Origin: Cellulomonas sp. | GTDB lineage: Bacteria; Actinomycetota; Actinomycetes; Actinomycetales; Cellulomonadaceae | Assembly (NCBI GenBank): GCA_031178805.1 | Contig: JAPSIJ010000048.1 | Span: 1-11,541 of the forward strand | DNA length: 11,541 nt | Direction: 5' to 3' | Shown: one piece after another, positions 6,429-11,541 of the stretch | Position numbering within the stretch: position 1 is the stretch's first letter | Layout of the letters: each line of letters starts with the position of its first letter | Made by a program: the position numbers and the translations under genes | The notes under the pieces: model-generated | The model's database searches: none | What the model was told of the DNA's origin: nothing | The model's input: only the letters and a program-made list of their open reading frames with translations

Positions 6429-8735
6429 GTGACAGCGCTCGCCACGATCCCCCGCACGGCACTGGCCGTGGCCGGGCTGCTGGTCGTGCACGCGGTGCTG
6501 CCGGTCGGCTTCTGGCGCGACGTCCTGTACGTCGCGGTCGGCGTCGCCGCCACGGTCGCCACCGCCCGCGCCGCCCGCCGGTCGACCGGACCGCTGCGGC
6601 CGGCCTGGGTCCTGCTCGCCCTGGGGCTCGCGGCCTGGGTGCTGGGCGACACCATCTGGACCGTGCTCGAGCGGGTGCTGCGCACCGACCCCTTCCCGTC
6701 GCTCGCCGACGTCGCCTACCTCGCCTCCTACCCGCTGCTCGCGGCCGGGCTCGTCAAGGCGTTCCCGGCCCCCGCGGGCAGGCGGCCGGTGTGGCTGCTC
6801 GACGCGGTGATGGTCGCCAGCGGCGGCCTGCTGATGCTGTGGCTCCTGGTGCTCCGCCCGGCGCTGTCCGGCTGGGCCGAGGACCCGGTCGCCACCACCG
6901 TGGGCGCGCTGTACCCGGCCGGCGACGCCGTGCTGCTCCTGGTGCTGGCCCGGTCGTTCGCCGCCGTCGGCACCCGGTCCCGGGCGCACCAGCGCACCTC
7001 GGCGGCCGTCGGCGTCATCATGCTCGCCGACGTGCTGTTCCAGCTCAGCTCCACGTGGCCGGTGCTGGACGCGCACGCGTACCTGCTCGACACGCTGTGG
7101 CTGCTCGGCTACCTCCTGCTCGCGGCGGCCGCCCGGCACCCCTCCGCGTCCCGCGTCCCGGCGCCCGACCCGGACGGCGAGCTGTCCGGGGTGAACCTGG
7201 CGTTCATGATCGGCTCGGTCTGCGTGCTGCCCGCCACGCTGATCGTCGAGGCGCTGCGCGGCGGCCCGGTGCACCTCGTCGAGGTGTGCTCGGTCGGCGT
7301 CGTGCTGATCGTCGTGTTCATGACCCGGTTCGGCGGGCTGCTGCGCCAGATGAGCCGCCAGCACGCCCGCCTCGACCACCTCGCCGTGACCGACCCGCTG
7401 ACCGGGCTGGCCAACGCCACCGGGGTGGCGCGCCGCCTGGAGCGCGCGGCCCACGAGCCCGGGGCGGACGGCACGCTGCCCGCCGTGCTCCTGGTGGCGC
7501 TGGACGGCTACCGGGACGTGGTCGAGACGCTCGGCTACGGCGTGGCCGACGACCTGCTCCGCGCGGTGGCCGGCGTCCTCGGCCGTGACGCCGAGCCGGG
7601 CGCGACGGTCGGCCGGATGGGCCGGGACGTGTTCGCGCTCGCGATCGACGTCACCGCCCCCGAGGAGGCGGAGGCGGCGGCCCGGCGGCTGCTCGACCGG
7701 CTGGCCGCGCCGGTGCCGGTCCGCGGCACGGACCTCGCGGTCGGCGCGCTGGTCGGCGTGGCCGTCGCCACGGCGCGGCCCGCGTCGGCGGAGGCGCTCG
7801 CCGGCCGCGCCGACGCCGCGCTGTCCGTGGCCCGCGGCCTGCCGGAGCGCGTCGCGCTCGACCGGACCGGCGGCTGCGACCGCGCCGGCTCGGCGCTGCC
7901 CGAGGCCGACCTGCTGCTCGGTCTGGCCGCCGGCGTGGCCCGTGGGGAGCTCGTCGTCCACTACCAGCCCGTCACCTCCGTGCACGGCGGGACGGTGATC
8001 GGCGCCGAGGCGCTGGTCCGCTGGCAGCACCCCGAGCACGGGCTGCTCGGCCCCGTGGCGTTCGTGCCCGGCGCGGAGCGCACCGGCCTGGTCCGGCCCG
8101 TCACGCTGTACGTGCTCGACGCCGCGCTCGCGCAGTGCGCCCGGTGGCGCGCTACCGGTGCCGCGGTGTCGGTGGTGTCGGTGAACGTCTCCGCGCACGA
8201 CCTCGACGACCCGCGCCTGGTCGGCGACGTGCGCGCCGCCCTGGACCGGCACGGGCTGCCCGCGGACGCGCTCGGGCTGGAGGTGACCGAGACGATGGCG
8301 ATGCGCGACGGGGTCCGCGCCGAGCGCACGCTGCGGGCGCTGGCCGACCTGGGCGTGCAGCTGGCGGTCGACGACTACGGCGTCGGCTACGGCTCCCTGG
8401 ACTACCTCCGCCGCCTGCCGTTCACCGTCCTCAAGGTCGACCGGGCGTTCGTCGCCCCGGCGCTGGAGGACCGGGTGTGCGCGGAGATCCTGCGGTCGAC
8501 GGTGGACCTCGGGCACGCGCTGGGGATGCACGTGGTCGCGGAGGGCGTCGAGGACGCCGCGACGCTCGCGCTGCTGCGGGACCTCGGCTGCGACGCGGCC
8601 CAGGGCTGGGCGCTCGGCCGGCCGGGACCGGCCTCGGCGCTGGACGCCCCCGGCGGCGCGGCGGCGCCGGCCGTGCTGCCGACCCAGGCCGACGCACCGG
8701 CCGCACCGGCGTCCCCGGCGACCGCCCCGGCCTGA
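6429..8735 (+). CDS. Membrane GGDEF-EAL protein, probable c-di-GMP phosphodiesterase
   Basis: A 768-residue signalling protein. About eight or nine hydrophobic segments fill residues 1-305, with a GDxxW...PSxADxxYLxxYP pattern seen in actinobacterial c-di-GMP proteins. The GGDEF domain (about 315-480) begins with the usual DPLTGLAN, but the signature is GRDVF (398-402), so cyclase activity is unlikely. The EAL domain (about 495-745) keeps the expected catalytic set: EAL (Glu527), NVS, EVTET, DDYGVG (Asp648-Asp649), Lys669, EGVED (Glu705) and a QG near the end; hydrolysis of c-di-GMP to pGpG is predicted. The degenerate GGDEF could bind GTP and tune the EAL domain, as in some hybrids. GTG 6429 is the best start: it lies right behind the sigma-28-like promoter and lacks a ribosome site, consistent with leaderless translation. 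The frame is open further upstream but shows no membrane-like or conserved sequence there. The tail is Ala/Pro-rich. Confidence 0.94.
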   Translation: MTALATIPRTALAVAGLLVVHAVLPVGFWRDVLYVAVGVAATVATARAARRSTGPLRPAWVLLALGLAAWVLGDTIWTVLERVLRTDPFPSLADVAYLASYPLLAAGLVKAFPAPAGRRPVWLLDAVMVASGGLLMLWLLVLRPALSGWAEDPVATTVGALYPAGDAVLLLVLARSFAAVGTRSRAHQRTSAAVGVIMLADVLFQLSSTWPVLDAHAYLLDTLWLLGYLLLAAAARHPSASRVPAPDPDGELSGVNLAFMIGSVCVLPATLIVEALRGGPVHLVEVCSVGVVLIVVFMTRFGGLLRQMSRQHARLDHLAVTDPLTGLANATGVARRLERAAHEPGADGTLPAVLLVALDGYRDVVETLGYGVADDLLRAVAGVLGRDAEPGATVGRMGRDVFALAIDVTAPEEAEAAARRLLDRLAAPVPVRGTDLAVGALVGVAVATARPASAEALAGRADAALSVARGLPERVALDRTGGCDRAGSALPEADLLLGLAAGVARGELVVHYQPVTSVHGGTVIGAEALVRWQHPEHGLLGPVAFVPGAERTGLVRPVTLYVLDAALAQCARWRATGAAVSVVSVNVSAHDLDDPRLVGDVRAALDRHGLPADALGLEVTETMAMRDGVRAERTLRALADLGVQLAVDDYGVGYGSLDYLRRLPFTVLKVDRAFVAPALEDRVCAEILRSTVDLGHALGMHVVAEGVEDAATLALLRDLGCDAAQGWALGRPGPASALDAPGGAAAPAVLPTQADAPAAPASPATAPA

Positions 8736-8794
8736 CCCGACCTGAGCCGACCTGAGCCGGCCGGCGGCGGGCGGGGACCGGGGCGTCAGGCCGG
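8727..8794. terminator. 10-bp inverted repeat spanning convergent stops
   Basis: CCGGCCTGAC (8727-8736) is perfectly complementary to GTCAGGCCGG (8785-8794), with a 48-base loop that includes the tandem decamers and a G-rich run. The stop codons of both convergent genes lie in the arms. Both proteins end in Pro-Ala-stop, so part of the symmetry may be chance. A terminator is possible, but the loop is long and there is no U tract. Confidence 0.3.
8731..8760 (+). repeat. Three tandem 10-bp repeats at the gene end
   Basis: Three consecutive decamers, CCTGACCCGA, CCTGAGCCGA and CCTGAGCCGG, differ by only one or two bases. The first contains the stop codon of the GGDEF-EAL gene (TGA 8733-8735) and the other two lie in the short convergent gap. 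They may be a replication-slippage duplication; each unit carries a TGA, but in frames shifted by one base. Confidence 0.75.
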
Positions 8795-9574
8795 CAGCGC
8801 CCGGCCGGCGCGGGCGGGACCGGCGGCGCGGGCCCGGCGGCGGCCGACCGCGCGGTACCACTGCCCGCACAGCACCACCGCGAGCGCCACGTGCACCACG
8901 TCGCCGCCGTACGCCATCAGCAGCGCGGCCTCGCGCGCCTCGGCGGCCGGCACCCCCGCCGGCGGCACCGCGTACAGGTCCGTCGCGAGCGCGCCGTGCA
9001 CCCCGGTCGCCAGCAGCAGCACGAGCAGCCGGACGCGCGGACCTGGCCGGTGCGGCGCCGGGTCCGGGCCGACCAGCGCCGCCGTGAGCAGGCAGCCGGA
9101 CGCGAGGACGTGCACCAGCACCAGGGCGTGCACCGCGGGGTCGGTGAGCATCCGGCCGAGCAGCGGCGTGCGGTAGAGCAGCACCAGGGACCCGACGCTC
9201 AGCAGCGCGGCGGTGACCGGGTGGCCGAGCACCTGCGCCGGCCGGGACCGCAGCAGCCGGGACAGCTGCCGGGCCCGGACGACGTCGAGCGTCCGCAGCG
9301 CGAGCGTGACCGGCGCCGCGAGCACCAGCAGCAGGGGCGCCACCATCCCGACGAGCAGGTGCGCCGCCATGTGCCCGGCGAACCCGTCGGGGACCAGCAC
9401 GACCGCCGCGGCGACCAGCAGCACACCCGCCGTCCAGCTCAGCGTGCGCGCCCACGGCCACCGCCGGCCCCGGCCCCGCTCCCCCGCCGCGGCCCCGGCG
9501 TACCCGGCCAGCGCGGCGAGCACCGGGAGCGCCAGCACCGGCAGCAGCGACGCGGCGGCGTGCGCGTGCCCCAC
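8786..9574 (-). CDS. ctaG: CtaG-type cytochrome c oxidase assembly protein (PF09678-like)
   Basis: A 262-residue polytopic membrane protein with about six or seven hydrophobic segments. Family marks are HMAAHLL...P (68-80) with a second proline at 88, LYRTPLL (133-139), His149/His155, His193 and the late MAYGGDVVHV...QWY (220-240). PF09678 proteins (B. subtilis CtaG) are needed for assembly of caa3 oxidase, and relatives are linked to copper delivery; this is unrelated in sequence to Cox11. The GTG at 9574 follows the DUF2243 stop by three bases with only a weak ribosome site, so translation is probably coupled. The C-terminus is Arg/Ala-rich, likely cytosolic. No oxidase subunit gene is visible nearby, so the assembly role here rests on family membership. 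Confidence 0.9.
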   Translation of the reverse strand: MGHAHAAASLLPVLALPVLAALAGYAGAAAGERGRGRRWPWARTLSWTAGVLLVAAAVVLVPDGFAGHMAAHLLVGMVAPLLLVLAAPVTLALRTLDVVRARQLSRLLRSRPAQVLGHPVTAALLSVGSLVLLYRTPLLGRMLTDPAVHALVLVHVLASGCLLTAALVGPDPAPHRPGPRVRLLVLLLATGVHGALATDLYAVPPAGVPAAEAREAALLMAYGGDVVHVALAVVLCGQWYRAVGRRRARAAGPARAGRALPA

Positions 9575-9577
9575 GGC

Positions 9578-10054
9578 TCAGCCCGCCCGGGCCGCGCGCG
9601 ACGACCGGGCGAGCAGCACCAGCCCGAGCGCGAGCACCGCCAGCCCGGCGCCGTTCCAGGCGAGGTCGTACGGCAGCAGGTCCTCGACCCGGCGCACCTG
9701 GTGCAGCCGCAGCAGCTTGTGGTGCACGAGGCCGTCCCAGACCTGGAACAGCCCGGCACCGGCGCAGACCGCTCCCCACGCCCGCAGCCGGTCGACGCCG
9801 CCGGTGCGCCGGGCGTCGAGCAGCAGGAACACCCCCGCGACGCCGGCCAGCAGCTCGAAGGCGTGCAGCAGGCCGTCGCTGAGCAGCGCCGCGCGGGGCG
9901 TGCCGACGTCGTAGAAGTGGTGCCAGGCGAGCAGCTGGTGGAACACGATCTCGTCCACCGCCGCGGCCGCGGCGACGCCGATCAGCGCCCCGCCGCCCAC
10001 CGTGCGGTCCCGGAGCAGCGGTGTCCGGCGGGCGCCGTGGGGTGCTCCGGTCAC
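9578..10054 (-). CDS. DUF2243 family membrane protein
   Basis: A 158-residue protein with four predicted membrane segments. It shows the DUF2243 pattern: DEIVFHQLLAWHH (34-46), a later FQVWDGLVHH (103-112) and a final PYDLAWN (128-134). The conserved His and Asp residues at segment ends could bind a metal, but the function of the family is not established. The GTG at 10054 has a perfect AGGAGG five bases upstream (10060-10065), which fixes the start. It is the first gene of a two-gene unit with the CtaG-type gene three bases downstream, a pairing I recall as common in actinobacteria, suggesting a linked role in oxidase or copper biology. Confidence 0.9.
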   Translation of the reverse strand: MTGAPHGARRTPLLRDRTVGGGALIGVAAAAAVDEIVFHQLLAWHHFYDVGTPRAALLSDGLLHAFELLAGVAGVFLLLDARRTGGVDRLRAWGAVCAGAGLFQVWDGLVHHKLLRLHQVRRVEDLLPYDLAWNGAGLAVLALGLVLLARSSRAARAG

Positions 10055-10147
10055 GTCGGCCTCCTGCGGTGCGGCGCGTCGGACGTGCTCGGCTGCGCGT
10101 CGTCGGCGACGCTAGCGCCGCGGCGCGGGACCGGCACCACGAGGGTG

Positions 10148-10180
10148 CTGTCAATTAGTAGACGGTTCAAGTATTGTTCC
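10148..10180 (+). promoter_or_regulatory. AT-rich island with candidate promoter for the DUF3105 gene
   Basis: A short AT-rich stretch stands out in the 173-base divergent gap. CTGTCA (10148-10153), an 18-base spacer and TATTGT (10172-10177) match sigma-70-type -35 and -10 boxes at four of six positions each. An imperfect dyad, GGTTCAA-GTA-TTGTTCC (10164-10180), overlaps the -10 and could be an operator. On the opposite strand 10149-10154 reads TTGACA exactly, but no -10 box follows at the right distance, so the DUF2243 promoter is unresolved. Confidence 0.4.
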
Positions 10181-10227
10181 CGGACCGACGCGTCGCCCCG
10201 GCGCCGCGCCCGACCGGAGGAGATCCC

Positions 10228-10869
10228 ATGCCCGACCGCCGTCCCACCGCGGCCGAGCGCCAGGCCCGCCTGGCCGCCGTCCGAGCCGAGCAGCGCGCCA
10301 AGGAGCGCCGCCGCACCGTCGTGATCGGCTCCGTCGCCGCCGTGCTCGTGCTCGCCCTGGTCGGCGTCGCCGGCTGGGTGATCGTCGACGCGGGCCGGGA
10401 GAACGCCGAGCTCGAGGCCCAGGCGTCGCAGGAGATCGACGGCGTCGAGACCTTCGAGGACCTCACGTTCAACCACGTGACGACCGCAGTCGAGTACCCG
10501 CAGACCCCGCCGGTCGGCGGCGACCACGCGGCCGCCTGGCTCAACTGCGGCGTGTACACCGAGCCGGTGCCGAACGAGAACGCCGTGCACTCGCTGGAGC
10601 ACGGCGCCGTGTGGATCACCTACGACCCCGCACTGCCCGCGGACGACGTCGCCGCGCTCGAGGCGATGGCGGAGAACCAGTCCTACGTGCTCGTGTCCCC
10701 GTACGAGGGCCTGGACTCCCCGGTCGTCGCCTCCGCCTGGGGCTACCAGCTCGAGGCGGACTCCGCGGACGACGAGCGCCTGCCGGTGTTCGTGCAGAAG
10801 TACCTGCTGAACCCGGAGCTCGCCGAGGTCGGCGCCCCCTGCTCGAGCGGCGTCGGCACCCCCGCGTGA
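10228..10869 (+). CDS. DUF3105 family membrane-anchored protein
   Basis: A 213-residue protein. Residues 1-30 are strongly basic and cytosolic, 31-54 form one membrane helix, and the rest should lie outside the membrane. The DUF3105 marks are present: YPQTPPVGGDHAA (90-102), NCGVY (106-110), NAVHSLEHGAVWITYDP (118-134), VSPY (156-159) and EVGAPCSSG near the end. The histidines around HSLEHG (121-126) and the two cysteines (107, 205) are candidate metal or disulfide residues; the family function is not known. The ATG at 10228 follows GGAGGAGAT (10216-10224), an excellent ribosome site, so the longer open frame upstream is not used. Its stop overlaps the GTG of the DUF305 gene, a pairing that hints at a shared metal-related role. 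Confidence 0.93.
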   Translation: MPDRRPTAAERQARLAAVRAEQRAKERRRTVVIGSVAAVLVLALVGVAGWVIVDAGRENAELEAQASQEIDGVETFEDLTFNHVTTAVEYPQTPPVGGDHAAAWLNCGVYTEPVPNENAVHSLEHGAVWITYDPALPADDVAALEAMAENQSYVLVSPYEGLDSPVVASAWGYQLEADSADDERLPVFVQKYLLNPELAEVGAPCSSGVGTPA

Positions 10870-11541
10870 CGGACCCCGGCCCGACCGGCACCGACGACCG
10901 GCACCACGCGCCCCGCGGGCGCGCGGTGCTGGTCGTCGTCGTGCTGGCCGCCCTGGCCCTCGGCGCGCTGGGCGGCGCGCTGCTCGCCCGGCAGCCGGTG
11001 CTCACGGCCGCGCCGGAGGGGTCGGTGGACGCCGGCTTCGCCCGCGACATGCCGGTGCACCACGCCCAGGCGGTCGAGCTCGCGGTGCTGGTCCGGGACC
11101 GGAGCACCGACGAGGAGGTGCGCACGGTGGCCCTCGACATCCTGCTCACGCAGCAGAACCAGATCGGCCAGATGGCCGGCTGGCTCTCGACCTGGGGCCT
11201 GCCCGCCGCCGCCTCCGACGCCCCGATGGCGTGGATGTCCGACGGCGAGCACGGCCACGCCGGGGAGTCCGCCGAGGCGTCCGGCTACGCGGCCATGCCC
11301 GGGTGGGTGTCCCGGGAGGACCTGGCCCGCCTCACCGCCGCCACCGGCACGGACGCCGACCGGCTGTTCCTGCAGCTGATGATCCCGCACCACGAGGGCG
11401 GGGTGGCGATGGCCGAGTACGCCGTCGAGCACGCCCGGCGGCCGCAGGTCGTCGCCCTCGCTACGACCATCGTCCGGTCGCAGGAGCGCGAGCTCGTCGC
11501 CCTGCAGGACATGCTCGCGGCCCGCGGCGGCCCGCTGCCCT
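10866..11541 (+). CDS. DUF305 family protein, possible copper-binding (3' partial)
   Basis: GTG 10866 overlaps the preceding TGA (GTGA) and opens a frame that runs off the window, giving 225 visible residues. A membrane anchor (about 19-41) precedes an extracytoplasmic helical domain. DUF305 is recognised by its two His-His motifs: DMPVHHAQAVELA (61-73) and MIPHHEGGVAMAEYA (172-186). Between them lie QQNQIGQMAGWL (96-107) and MPGWVS (144-149). Conserved Met and His residues suit copper, and CopM, a cyanobacterial DUF305 protein, binds copper in the periplasm; whether this one does is inference. Probably only a few residues are missing at the end. Co-transcribed with the DUF3105 gene. Confidence 0.92.
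   Translation, partial: MTDPGPTGTDDRHHAPRGRAVLVVVVLAALALGALGGALLARQPVLTAAPEGSVDAGFARDMPVHHAQAVELAVLVRDRSTDEEVRTVALDILLTQQNQIGQMAGWLSTWGLPAAASDAPMAWMSDGEHGHAGESAEASGYAAMPGWVSREDLARLTAATGTDADRLFLQLMIPHHEGGVAMAEYAVEHARRPQVVALATTIVRSQERELVALQDMLAARGGPLP

Noticed and set aside
4319..7588. A 1089-residue open frame on the + strand.
   Set aside because: It runs antisense to the glycosyltransferase and out of frame with the GGDEF-EAL gene; composition is His/Arg/Pro-rich and no family is recognisable.
4218..10154. A 1978-residue open frame on the - strand.
   Set aside because: It is out of frame with six clearly recognisable genes, is almost entirely Arg/Gly/Ala/Pro, and has no motifs. Such long shadow frames are normal in very GC-rich DNA.
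10109..10154. A - strand promoter using TTGACA (10149-10154) with TAGCGT (10109-10114).
   Set aside because: The two boxes are 34 bases apart, far beyond a workable spacing, so I do not call it.

Overview
The window comes from a high-GC actinobacterium. Evidence for this is the strongly G/C-biased third codon positions, many GTG starts, and typical actinobacterial families such as DUF3105, DUF305, the CtaG type of PF09678, and RsbW/STAS/SpoIIE partner switches. A Cellulomonas-like or other motile member of the Micrococcales is a reasonable guess, but it is inference only. Genes are packed tightly: no gene-free stretch exceeds about 180 bases. I saw no tRNA, rRNA, insertion sequence or CRISPR array.

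Left block (1-2299, + strand). A membrane sensor phosphatase, cut at its N-terminus by the window edge, has a MASE1-like membrane region, a PAS domain and a SpoIIE-type PP2C domain. Its stop overlaps the start of a small YfcE-like metallophosphoesterase. This pair converges on the next operon at a perfect inverted repeat that contains both stop codons.

Central block (2295-6247, - strand). Four genes read as one probable operon: a BcsA-type processive glycosyltransferase, a STAS anti-sigma-factor antagonist, an RsbW-like HATPase, and a GAF-SpoIIE phosphatase. The last three form a complete phosphatase/antagonist/kinase partner-switching set with no sigma factor beside them. The glycosyltransferase keeps all catalytic motifs and the FxVTxK gating-loop motif. 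It lacks a PilZ domain and carries a roughly 150-residue insert directly before its TED motif. An exopolysaccharide synthase whose output is set by a partner switch is the most interesting hypothesis here.

Divergent gene (6429-8735, + strand). A membrane GGDEF-EAL protein starts 181 bases from the glycosyltransferase. Its GGDEF motif is degenerate (GRDVF) and its EAL catalytic residues are kept, so it is probably a c-di-GMP phosphodiesterase. A good match to a motility-sigma (FliA/WhiG) promoter ends 7 bases before its GTG start, which suggests a leaderless flagellar-regulon transcript. Motility control, c-di-GMP turnover and an extracellular polysaccharide synthase therefore meet at one intergenic region.

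Right block (8786-11541). On the - strand lie a DUF2243 membrane protein and a CtaG-type oxidase assembly protein. Diverging from them on the + strand are a DUF3105 protein and a DUF305 protein (cut by the right edge), which overlap by four bases. An AT-rich island sits between the two pairs and probably holds the promoter. The families point to copper handling or terminal oxidase assembly at the cell surface, by inference.
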